A stretch of DNA of 64,000 bases from Moritella sp. 5 (GTDB taxonomy: Bacteria; Pseudomonadota; Gammaproteobacteria; Enterobacterales; Moritellaceae), in NCBI RefSeq assembly GCF_018219455.1, contig NZ_CP056122.1, forward strand, positions 3,348,001 through 3,412,000. Direction: 5' to 3'. Below, piece after piece: positions 54,628 through 62,656 of this stretch (the stretch's first letter is position 1; every line of letters begins with the position of its first letter). The notes under the pieces are model-generated. The model saw nothing but the letters and a program-made list of their open reading frames with translations, searched no databases and had not been told where the DNA came from. Both the position numbers and the translations under genes were made by a program.

Positions 54628-55533
54628 ATGAAACGAACAGTTGTAGCTACTTTATTTGGTTTATTATTCTCTGCTAATGCTTTATCTGAAACGATCACAG
54701 TCTCTCATCAACTCGGTAAAACAACATTAGACACTAAACCTGAACGTGTTGTCGTGATAGGCACGGGTACACTAGACGCCCTAGACTATTTTGGTATTAA
54801 GCCGGTTGCATTGAGTAAAGCGACAACGATGCCAGATTATTTATTGAAATATAAAGCGAAAGAGTTCGCGTCGTCAGGTAGCTTAAACGAACCTGATTTT
54901 GAAACTATCTACATGCAAAAACCAGACGTAATTATTATTGGTTCTCGCGCTGCCGAATCTTACAAAGAACTATCCAAAATTGCCCCAACAGTGATGTTTG
55001 CACCTGAATCAAACGGCTATTGGCAAAGCACCCAGAAACAATGGCGTATGCTCGCTGACATCTTTGAAATCCAACCTAAAGTTGAAGCAAAGATCGCCAG
55101 TGTTGACTCTCTGATCTCCGAAATTGCCAACTACAACAAAACCAACCACGTTAAAGCATTAACGGTAATGAGTGCAGGCGGTAATATCACTACGTTTGGT
55201 GCACAGTCTCGTTTCTCTGCTATTTACCGTGATTTTGGTTTCCAAGAAGCCGTGCCGAACATTAAAGAGTCTCGTCATGGCGATTTGATCTCGTATGAGT
55301 TCATCAGCAACGTAAATCCAGCTAACCTGTTCATTATCGACAAAGACAAACTGATTAATAAAGACAAAAGCCGTACCCGCGAAGAATTTGCTAATCCCTT
55401 GGTTAAATCAACCACGGCTTATAAAAATAACAACCTAAATTACCTTGATATTAACGCCTGGTACATAGCCCTTTCAGGTGTCACTGCAACCGATAAAATG
55501 ATCCAAGATATGCAGAAATCACGCGCACTGTAA
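54628..55533 (+). CDS. vctP: Ferric-siderophore binding protein VctP-like
   Basis: 301 residues with a signal peptide (ATLFGLLFSANALS). VVVIGTGTLDALDYFGIKPVALSKATTMPDYL and EPDFETIYMQKPDVIIIGSRAAESY are typical of VctP/FatB/CeuE catecholate-siderophore binding proteins (FepB-like fold). The end TTAYKNNNLNYLDINAWYIA also fits. It delivers iron-siderophore complexes to the permeases encoded directly downstream. Confidence 0.85.
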   Translation: MKRTVVATLFGLLFSANALSETITVSHQLGKTTLDTKPERVVVIGTGTLDALDYFGIKPVALSKATTMPDYLLKYKAKEFASSGSLNEPDFETIYMQKPDVIIIGSRAAESYKELSKIAPTVMFAPESNGYWQSTQKQWRMLADIFEIQPKVEAKIASVDSLISEIANYNKTNHVKALTVMSAGGNITTFGAQSRFSAIYRDFGFQEAVPNIKESRHGDLISYEFISNVNPANLFIIDKDKLINKDKSRTREEFANPLVKSTTAYKNNNLNYLDINAWYIALSGVTATDKMIQDMQKSRAL

Positions 55534-55545
55534 TTGAGGTTTACC

Positions 55546-56481
55546 TTGAAAAAGTTACTCTTTGTGCTGGTATTACTCAGCATTGCATCGGTATTTATTG
55601 GCGTGGCAGACTTATCGTTAGCGGCCATTTTAGCTGGCGATACTGATGCCATTGAATTATTGTTAATCAGTCGCCTCCCCCGCTTACTCGCTATCTTACT
55701 CTCGGGGGCAGGGCTGAGTATTGCCGGGCTTATCATGCAGCAAATCAGTCAGAACCGATTTGCGTCACCATCGACATCTGGCACCATTGAATGTGCCATG
55801 CTCGGCTATGTATTAAGTTTAGTCTTTCTCGGCCATGGTGACAGCTTACTGCTTATTTTTGGCATGGCGATCGCCGGTACATTGCTGTTTATTCAGTTTA
55901 TCCATCGCATTCAATTTAAGAATGCCATCTATGTGCCATTAATCGGTATCATATTTGGTAATGTGGTGTCTTCTGCTGCTACCTTTATCGCCTATAAATA
56001 TGATGCAGTGCAAAACCTGTCAGCCTGGACGGTGGCTAACTTTGCCAGCATCCTGCAGGGTAACTATGAACTGCTTTATATCGCCCTACCTATCTCCATT
56101 ATTAGCTATTGGTATGCAACCCGTTTATCTGCGGTAGGCATGGGTAAAGACTTCGCCACCAATATTGGTTTGAATTACAAACAGGTACTCTTCATCGGTA
56201 TTCTACTTGTGTCTGTGATGTCAGCTTCTGTGGTGATGATTGTCGGTCAACTGCCTTTCTTAGGTCTGATCGTGCCGAATTTAGTGGCGCAATTCTACGG
56301 TGATAATTTACGTAAAAATATTCCACTGACGGCTATTATCGGCGCGATTTTAATTTTACTTTGTGATGTGATTGGTCGCGTGATCATCTTCCCTTACGAG
56401 ATCCCAATTTCGATGATCATCAGCATGCTTGGTGGCGTAGTATTTATCTTCTTTATTGTAAAGGGGAAGCAAAATGTCTGA
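55546..56481 (+). CDS. vctD: Siderophore ABC permease VctD-like
   Basis: About 311 residues, FecCD family. The TTG at 55546 has GAGG six bases upstream and gives KKLLFVLVLL; a TTG at 55534 lies in that ribosome site. Landmarks are RLPRLLAILLSGAGLSIAGLIMQQI and the G.LPFLGLIVPNLVAQFYG segment that contacts the ATPase. It overlaps the next permease by 8 bp and follows vctP by 12 bp. Confidence 0.86.
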   Translation: MKKLLFVLVLLSIASVFIGVADLSLAAILAGDTDAIELLLISRLPRLLAILLSGAGLSIAGLIMQQISQNRFASPSTSGTIECAMLGYVLSLVFLGHGDSLLLIFGMAIAGTLLFIQFIHRIQFKNAIYVPLIGIIFGNVVSSAATFIAYKYDAVQNLSAWTVANFASILQGNYELLYIALPISIISYWYATRLSAVGMGKDFATNIGLNYKQVLFIGILLVSVMSASVVMIVGQLPFLGLIVPNLVAQFYGDNLRKNIPLTAIIGAILILLCDVIGRVIIFPYEIPISMIISMLGGVVFIFFIVKGKQNV

Positions 56482-57430
56482 TTCAATGAAGCTAGCCGGA
56501 CTGGCTGTTATCACCCTTGTCTTTACCTTTTTATTCATCGGTGTTGGTTTAGATGCCTCGAATTATGAATACTTTTTATCACGCCGCGTGCCGAAAGTAT
56601 TCGCCATGATCATCGCCAGTATTGCCATCGCTCAGTCATCACTGGTGTTTCAAACCATTACCCATAATCGTATTTTGACCCCAAGTATTATGGGTTTTGA
56701 TGCCTTATATTTACTCACCCAAGTTCTGGTTGTGGTTATCTTTGGTGGTTTTAGTGTATTGCTATTAAACCCCTTTGTTAACTTTGCCTTATCAGTCGCA
56801 ATCATGGTGGGGTTTTCGTTATTACTGTTTGGCTTTTATTTTCGCAACAATAATGGCGAGGGCAACGTTATCACGTTATTGCTGCTCGGGGTTATCTTCG
56901 GCCAGCTGTTTAGCAATGTTTCATCATTTTTCATGATGTTGGTTGATCCCAATGACTTCTTAACGATTCAATCAAGCATGTTTGCAAGTTTTAACAATGT
57001 GAACCAAGAACTGGTTTATTTATGTATTGTGCCATTGTTTGTGGTCAGTGCTTTACTATTCAAATTAGCCCCTGTGTTAGATGTATTTTGGCTAGACAAT
57101 GACAATGCGATTAGCTTAGGCGTTGATACTCGTCGTGTCACCAAGCAAGTATTAATACTGGTGGCAATCATGATCTCGTTATCCACCGCCTTAGTCGGTC
57201 CCGTGATGTTCTTTGGCTTGCTCGTGGCAAATTTAACTAAAGAATTCTTCCATACTTACCGCCATCACACGCTGCTTATTGCCAGCAGTTTAATGGCTAT
57301 GTCGATATTGTTATCGGGACAATGGATTGTCGAAAACGTCTTTAGCTTTTCAACCACGCTCAGTGTGGTAATCAATTTTGTGGGTGGTTTGTACTTCTTA
57401 TCACTGCTCGTTCGACAAAAAATTCACTAG
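56474..57430 (+). CDS. vctG: Siderophore ABC permease VctG-like
   Basis: 318 residues, FecCD family. It starts inside the end of vctD (8-bp overlap). SRRVPKVFAMIIASIAIAQSSLVFQTI is the family's R+P+..A.+..G.....Q motif with the Gly altered, and VGPVMFFGLLVANLTKEFF is the ATPase-coupling loop. Pairs with VctD to form the channel. Confidence 0.86.
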   Translation: MSDSMKLAGLAVITLVFTFLFIGVGLDASNYEYFLSRRVPKVFAMIIASIAIAQSSLVFQTITHNRILTPSIMGFDALYLLTQVLVVVIFGGFSVLLLNPFVNFALSVAIMVGFSLLLFGFYFRNNNGEGNVITLLLLGVIFGQLFSNVSSFFMMLVDPNDFLTIQSSMFASFNNVNQELVYLCIVPLFVVSALLFKLAPVLDVFWLDNDNAISLGVDTRRVTKQVLILVAIMISLSTALVGPVMFFGLLVANLTKEFFHTYRHHTLLIASSLMAMSILLSGQWIVENVFSFSTTLSVVINFVGGLYFLSLLVRQKIH

Positions 57431-57466
57431 CCTTGCGCTTTAATAAAGTAAGTAGGATACCTAAAC

Positions 57467-58228
57467 GTGATTTCATTAACTAATTTATCTAAAGCCTTTG
57501 GCCAGCACAAAGTTGTCGATCAAGCTTCCGCCTCTTTCATTAAAGGTGAAGTCACGGCAATCATTGGCCCGAACGGCGCGGGGAAAAGTACCGTATTGTC
57601 GATGGCAAGTCGCTTATTAAATAAAGACAGTGGTAGTGTCATTATCGACAATCAAGACATATTAGATTGGGATACCAAAGCACTGGCGAAAAAGCTCGCG
57701 GTATTACGTCAGTCTAACAATCTCAACATGCGTTTTACAGTACGAGAATTAGTGGCTTTTGGGCGCTATCCTTATAGTCAGGGGAAGCTAACAAGCAACG
57801 ACAATGACGTGATTGATAAAGCGATTGGCTATTTAGATTTAACACTAATCGAAAACAAGTACCTTGATCAGCTCAGTGGTGGTCAACGTCAACTCGCCTT
57901 TATCGCGATGGTCGTGGCTCAAGATACCGATTATGTATTTTTGGATGAACCATTGAACAATCTCGACATCAAACATTCATTACAGATCATGAAAAACATC
58001 AAAACCTTGGCTCATGAATTAGGTAAAGCAGTTGTTATTGTGATCCATGATATCAACTTCGCATCTTGTTATTCAGACAATATCGTGGCGCTTAAGCAAG
58101 GCAAGGTTGTCGCGAACGGGTCAGTCGCAGAGATCATTAACCAAAAAACATTATCAGCGATTTACGACACTGATTTTGATATTCACGAAATCAACGGTAA
58201 GCGTATTTGTATGTACTACGGGCAATAA
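57467..58228 (+). CDS. vctC: Siderophore ABC ATPase VctC-like
   Basis: 253 residues. Walker A GPNGAGKST, Q-loop AVLRQSN, signature LSGGQRQL, Walker B YVFLDEPLNNLD and H-loop VIHDINFA are intact. GRYPYSQGKLT is the usual FepC/FhuC-type pre-signature motif. The start is GTG at 57467, 36 bp after vctG. It energises siderophore import. Confidence 0.88.
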   Translation: MISLTNLSKAFGQHKVVDQASASFIKGEVTAIIGPNGAGKSTVLSMASRLLNKDSGSVIIDNQDILDWDTKALAKKLAVLRQSNNLNMRFTVRELVAFGRYPYSQGKLTSNDNDVIDKAIGYLDLTLIENKYLDQLSGGQRQLAFIAMVVAQDTDYVFLDEPLNNLDIKHSLQIMKNIKTLAHELGKAVVIVIHDINFASCYSDNIVALKQGKVVANGSVAEIINQKTLSAIYDTDFDIHEINGKRICMYYGQ

Positions 58229-58250
58229 CCGAATTATTAAGGATATAAAA

Positions 58251-59090
58251 ATGAGTAAGAAACCAAGCACCAGAGTATTAACCGTAATAGACAGCCAGCA
58301 ATTGACGTCTAACATGCAGCGCATTAGCTTTCAGGCTGACGACCTGTCTGACTTCCCCTCTGATGCAGCAGGTGGCTACATTAAGCTACTTTTTACCGAG
58401 CTAGGTAACACTGACATTTCACAACTAGCGACAGATGAACGTCCAAAAATGCGCACTTATACCATCCGTCATTTACGTCAAGCCCTCAATCAATTAGATG
58501 TTGATTTCGTGCGTCATGAACACTTAAACATGAGTGATAATAGCAAGGATTGTAACAGCAGCATTGGTGGCTTTGCCGCAGCGTGGTCACAGTCTGTGAG
58601 TATCGGTGATATGATCTCAATAGCTGGACCAGGGATGATTAAACCAGTCAATGTTGATACCGATTGGTACTTCTTAGTCGCAGACATGACAGGTCTCCCA
58701 GCCTTGTCTGCACAACTCACTAAGCTACCAAGAATCGCCAGTGGTTATGCGGTTATCGAAATTAACCATCAAGATGACAAGCAAACCTTAGTCAAACCCG
58801 AGGGTATCAACGTTATTTGGGTTGTCGCCAATGAAGCTAAGACAAACTTACTGGCTCAAGTGAAAGCGTTAACGTGGCAGCAAGGCGAGGTGTCGGTTTG
58901 GTGCGCTTGTGAGTTTTCAGATATGCGTGCGCTACGTGTTTACTTTAGAAATGACAAATCCGTCGATAAAGATAATATTTATATCAGTAGTTATTGGAAA
59001 ACAGGTTGCACTGAAGATGGCCATAAAATTGCCAAACGTGATGACAACGAAGCTGAAGACTCTTTAGCTAAAGAACGTGTACAGTCATAG
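58251..59090 (+). CDS. Siderophore-interacting FAD reductase (SIP family, ViuB-like)
   Basis: 279 residues from the ATG at 58251, which has AAGGA seven bases upstream. RPKMRTYTIRHLR is the FAD-binding RxYT motif, SIAGPG follows, and the C-terminal SSYWKTGCTEDGHKIAKRDD is the family ending. Such proteins reduce Fe(III) in imported siderophores in the cytoplasm. Last gene of the vct-like operon, 22 bp after vctC; a terminator follows. Confidence 0.88.
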   Translation: MSKKPSTRVLTVIDSQQLTSNMQRISFQADDLSDFPSDAAGGYIKLLFTELGNTDISQLATDERPKMRTYTIRHLRQALNQLDVDFVRHEHLNMSDNSKDCNSSIGGFAAAWSQSVSIGDMISIAGPGMIKPVNVDTDWYFLVADMTGLPALSAQLTKLPRIASGYAVIEINHQDDKQTLVKPEGINVIWVVANEAKTNLLAQVKALTWQQGEVSVWCACEFSDMRALRVYFRNDKSVDKDNIYISSYWKTGCTEDGHKIAKRDDNEAEDSLAKERVQS

Positions 59091-59160
59091 TCCGGTTTTC
59101 CCATACTATCTTTGCCTAAATATCGCTGAAAATTCCCCTTTCAGTCATTTTCGAGTAAAC

Positions 59161-59192
59161 TAGCCCGGTTTGTATCTTTCTAACACGGGCTA
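59161..59192 (+). terminator. Terminator of the siderophore operon
   Basis: TAGCCCG (59161-59167) pairs with CGGGCTA (59186-59192), with TGT/ACA able to extend it, followed by AAATTATTTT. The TTG start of the LRR kinase lies inside the T-rich tail. Confidence 0.7.
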
Positions 59193-59199
59193 AATTATT

Positions 59200-60438
59200 T
59201 TGCATACTCTATCTCAGCTAAAATCTGGTGAATTAACAGGTATTAAGCGTTTATCATTATCAGAAAACCTGACTGTTTTCCCACTTGAGATCTTGTCATT
59301 GGCTGACAGCTTAGAGATTCTCGATTTATCAAATAACCACTTAACAAGCTTACCAACAGAGATTCTCCAATTAACTAAGTTGAAGATCTTGTTTGCATCA
59401 AACAATCAATTTGTAACGCTACCAGAAGTACTTGGCCAATGCCCGAACTTAGAAATGGTCGGCTTTAAATCGAACCAAATTAACCAAGTACCTGAAGCCT
59501 CTCTACCAACAAAATTACGTTGGTTGATCCTAACGGATAACCGAATTGAAGTATTACCAGATTCATTAGGCGAACGTCCACGTTTACAAAAGCTAGCTCT
59601 TGCGGGTAACTGTTTGACTGAGTTACCTCAGACTATGTCTCAGTGTCATAACCTTGAACTGGTACGTATTTCAGCTAACCGCCTAACAGCATGTCCCGAA
59701 CAGTTGTTTGGCCTGCCGAAACTAGCTTGGCTTGCATTCTCGGGCAACCCATTTAGCCAGTCTGATGTATCGATTGATAACGTGCCGCAATTAGCATCAT
59801 CAAGCTATACATTACAAAACGTACTGGGACAAGGCGCATCAGGCGTGATCTCAAAAGCCGTTTGGAATGAGCAACAAACGCAATTCCCTGATGAGATTGC
59901 AGTTAAAGTATTCAAAGGTGAAGTCACCAGTGACGGTTACCCTGAAGATGAGTTACAAGCTTGCTTGAAAGTCGGTAACCACCCTAGCCTAGTACAATCG
60001 CTTGCACAGGTAAAAGAGGACGGCTACTTAGCCCTGATCATGAACTTGATTCCTGCGCACTATGCAAACTTAGGTCTACCACCATGCCTCAACAGCTGTA
60101 CACGTGATACCTTCCCAACAGACTTTAGCTTGTCGATTGTACAAATTGGTAAGATAGTCGCACAGATGGAAGACGTGTTTACCCATTTACACGACAACCA
60201 AGTTTGTCACGGCGATCTGTACGCACACAATACACTGTTTGATGTGGGTGCTAATATCATCTTTGGTGATTTTGGTGCAGCGACTATGTATCACATGCTA
60301 ACAGACACGCAACAAGCGCAAGTGAAACAAATTGAACACCGTGCGCTACTGCATTTTGTTGATGATTTATTAAGTGTTTGTATTCAAGAAGACCAAGAAA
60401 GTGACGAGTTTAAACGCCTTAAGCAGCGCACTAATTAA
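59200..60438 (+). CDS. Leucine-rich-repeat protein with Ser/Thr kinase-like domain
   Basis: 412 residues. The N-terminal half (about 10-190) has seven or so LRRs of 21-24 residues (LEILDLSNNHLTSLPTEI, LRWLILTDNRIEVLPDSL). The C-terminal half is kinase-like: G-loop GQGASGVI (about 210), Lys in IAVKVF, HGDLYAHN (about 336, HGD for HRD) and GDFGAAT (about 355, DFG). The start HTLSQLKSGELTGIKRL matches what I recall of Pseudomonas and Vibrio members of this LRR-kinase family, so the TTG at 59200 is accepted although it has no ribosome site and lies in the preceding terminator's tail. Likely a cytosolic kinase; targets unknown. Confidence 0.8.
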   Translation: MHTLSQLKSGELTGIKRLSLSENLTVFPLEILSLADSLEILDLSNNHLTSLPTEILQLTKLKILFASNNQFVTLPEVLGQCPNLEMVGFKSNQINQVPEASLPTKLRWLILTDNRIEVLPDSLGERPRLQKLALAGNCLTELPQTMSQCHNLELVRISANRLTACPEQLFGLPKLAWLAFSGNPFSQSDVSIDNVPQLASSSYTLQNVLGQGASGVISKAVWNEQQTQFPDEIAVKVFKGEVTSDGYPEDELQACLKVGNHPSLVQSLAQVKEDGYLALIMNLIPAHYANLGLPPCLNSCTRDTFPTDFSLSIVQIGKIVAQMEDVFTHLHDNQVCHGDLYAHNTLFDVGANIIFGDFGAATMYHMLTDTQQAQVKQIEHRALLHFVDDLLSVCIQEDQESDEFKRLKQRTN

Positions 60439-60448
60439 AGATTATTAT

Positions 60449-60495
60449 GCCCGTTTCCAGCATCAAGATAACAAATTGGCTGATGTTAAACGGGC
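60449..60495. terminator. Hairpin between the LRR kinase and yccF
   Basis: GCCCGTTT (60449-60456) pairs with AAACGGGC (60488-60495); an inner AGCATCA/TGATGTT pairing extends it. It lies between convergent genes. Confidence 0.5.
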
Positions 60496-60515
60496 TATCA
60501 AATAATAACGATTAT

Positions 60516-60956
60516 TTATAGCTTAAACTTAGCGTTCTTATAACGCGCCATTGCCGCCACGTCTTTATCCACAATTGTTTGCCCTATTGGTGCAAGTGAG
60601 ATAACTGCTAATTTCAAATGCTGTAGGGCAAATGGAATACCAATAATCGTAACGAAGCATGCGGCCGCAGACATCACATGGCCGATTGCCAGCCAAACAC
60701 CCGCAAAGATGAACCACAACGCATTACCGATAAAACCAAAGCTACCGGTACCGATATCTTCAGCGCGCGTTAATTCATCGCGGAATATAGCTTCTTTACC
60801 AAATGGAAAAAATGAGAAGCCCGCGATAACAAAGCAAGATCGTCCCCAAGGGATGCCAACAATACTGATAAACGCTAATAGACCAAATAAAACCCATGCA
60901 AGTCCCATGACAGCGCCACCAAACAGAAACCAGATTATGTTACCAATTGTTCTCAT
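60516..60956 (-). CDS. yccF: YccF family inner-membrane protein
   Basis: 146 residues, close to E. coli YccF (148). Two similar halves each have I.GIP-type turns: ISIVGIPWGRSCFVIAGFSFFPFGKEAI and VTIIGIPFALQHLKLAVISLAPIGQTIV. About four helices. Function unknown. A 16-bp palindrome lies 110 bp upstream. Confidence 0.87.
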   Translation of the reverse strand: MRTIGNIIWFLFGGAVMGLAWVLFGLLAFISIVGIPWGRSCFVIAGFSFFPFGKEAIFRDELTRAEDIGTGSFGFIGNALWFIFAGVWLAIGHVMSAAACFVTIIGIPFALQHLKLAVISLAPIGQTIVDKDVAAMARYKNAKFKL

Positions 60957-61065
60957 GTTATCGCCCTACATCCGCTTAATCTAAATTAATCACAGTACAT
61001 CAGCATTCGACTACAAAAGAACATTTAAATTCAAGATTTATGACCTAACCTAGATAATTTCAGCT

Positions 61066-61081
61066 TTCATTATATAATGAA
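61066..61081. promoter_or_regulatory. 16-bp perfect palindrome upstream of yccF
   Basis: TTCATTATATAATGAA reads the same on both strands. It lies between yccF and yddG, possibly an operator for yccF. AT-rich, so chance is possible. Confidence 0.3.
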
Positions 61082-61183
61082 GGCCTGAAATACCACCAAG
61101 GTATAAGGCTCCAGTAACTTATAAACCCGATTTTTGGTAGCAACTTACCGCACCTAAATTCTGATATTTAGTTAAAATAACTA

Positions 61184-62122
61184 TTAATTAGATTCCATTT
61201 GCGTCCTCATAACAGGTTTTTCACGCGTCAACCACCAGCAAATTAACGACGCTATCGTAACCATTACAACCCCCTCCCAGAATTTAGTCGTCAACTCTAT
61301 ATTTAATATCATTGCAGAAAAGAAGGTCGATAAAATTGGCGTAAAATAAGAGATCGTAGCTAAAAAGACCATGTTGCCGCCGATAATACCGATATTCCAC
61401 AGCGCATAACCACTGCCCATCACGATACCCGCAAGTAACAAGTCAAACGTAGCTTCAGTCGTAAATACCATGGTAGGTTCATTGCTTATCAAATATTTAA
61501 TCCAAAGTGCAATCGCAGTACCAATGAAGAACCAAGTAATACCATTCATACCATTGGCGAGCTTCTTCGTTATGTTGCAATACAACGCCCAAATGAACGC
61601 CCCAAAGAACGCCATTGAATAACTCGCAGGGTTGGTCGCTATATTACTGCTTAATTGACTAATCGAAATACCATCATCACCACCCACGGTCCATGCGACA
61701 CCGAAAAATGACAGGGCAATAGCAGGGTAAAGTAGCTTGTTAACGGGTTTATCACTGATAAATACCGCGAGCAAGACCGTTAACGATGGCCACAAGTAGT
61801 TAATTACGCCCATTTCTACCGCTTGGGTGCGGTTATTTGCCATTCCTAATGCCAAAGATAAGCAGATTTCATAACTGACAAACAGTCCACCGCCAATAAG
61901 TAAATAGCGAGGAGGAAAGCTTTTAAGCTTAGGAGCGCCTAAAACAATCAGCAAAAATACAGAGCTGACAGTGTAAATCATCGCAGCACCGCCAATGGGA
62001 CCTAACTGCTCGGCAACATTACGGATTAGCCCAACAATAGTGCTCCAAAGTAAAATAGCGAGACAACCAGCAAGGGTGAACTTATGGGAATTAATCAAGT
62101 AAATACCTTTAAAATATTTCAA
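61184..62122 (-). CDS. yddG: Aromatic amino acid exporter YddG (DMT family)
   Basis: 312 residues and ten helices. LLWSTIVGLIRNVAEQLGPIGGAAMIYTVS, LFVSYEICLSLALGMA, VGVINYLWPSLTVLLAV-like and NITKKLANGMNGITWFF follow E. coli YddG closely. YddG exports aromatic amino acids. The ATG at 62122 adds about 15 residues before the first helix. Confidence 0.85.
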   Translation of the reverse strand: MKYFKGIYLINSHKFTLAGCLAILLWSTIVGLIRNVAEQLGPIGGAAMIYTVSSVFLLIVLGAPKLKSFPPRYLLIGGGLFVSYEICLSLALGMANNRTQAVEMGVINYLWPSLTVLLAVFISDKPVNKLLYPAIALSFFGVAWTVGGDDGISISQLSSNIATNPASYSMAFFGAFIWALYCNITKKLANGMNGITWFFIGTAIALWIKYLISNEPTMVFTTEATFDLLLAGIVMGSGYALWNIGIIGGNMVFLATISYFTPILSTFFSAMILNIELTTKFWEGVVMVTIASLICWWLTREKPVMRTQMESN

Positions 62123-62284
62123 TCATGGATAGTAAAGTCAAACAATGACTAGCATGCACTTATTATTTGAATCTAAGCTACTTTTCTTGGTACAAGAGTA
62201 ATAAAATATAGGGGGATTTAATATTGGTTTGAATAGCAGAGATATTCCTCGCATCACGAAAGATGCGAGAAACATAATTTATTA

Positions 62285-62563
62285 TTAGCTACGGCTAGTA
62301 ACTTCTAATAAATGATAACCGAATTGTGTTTTCACTGGACCTTGAACTGTATTTACAGGCGCTGAAAATACAACTTTATCGAACTCAGGAACCATCATAC
62401 CAGGACCAAACTGACCTAAATCACCGCCGTTAGCGCTTGAAGGACAGTTTGAATTTTGCTTTGCAACGTCAGCAAAATCAGCACCAGCTTCAATTTGTGC
62501 CTTTAGTTCATTACACTTTGCTTCGTCGTCTACTAAAATGTGTCGTGCAGTTGCTAGAGCCAT
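62285..62563 (-). CDS. ppiC: Peptidyl-prolyl isomerase PpiC (parvulin)
   Basis: 92 residues, a single parvulin domain with no signal peptide. ATARHILVDDEAKC, ADFADVAKQNSNCPSSANGGDLGQFGPGMMVPEFDKV and TQFGYHLLEVTSR match E. coli PpiC (93 residues). The active-site His and Cys positions are kept. Cytoplasmic prolyl isomerase. Confidence 0.93.
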   Translation of the reverse strand: MALATARHILVDDEAKCNELKAQIEAGADFADVAKQNSNCPSSANGGDLGQFGPGMMVPEFDKVVFSAPVNTVQGPVKTQFGYHLLEVTSRS

Positions 62564-62656
62564 GTTTTTTTCCTTTGTTTTACTAGGTGGTATAAATTAA
62601 AATCAGTGTAAGACAAAAAAATAAAAAAGGCGAGAAATGGTTAATAGCATCCTCTA

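Noticed and set aside
58047-58250. Long N-terminal extension of the siderophore-interacting protein
   Set aside because: It overlaps the ATPase gene in another frame; the ATG at 58251 has a good ribosome site and the usual family start.
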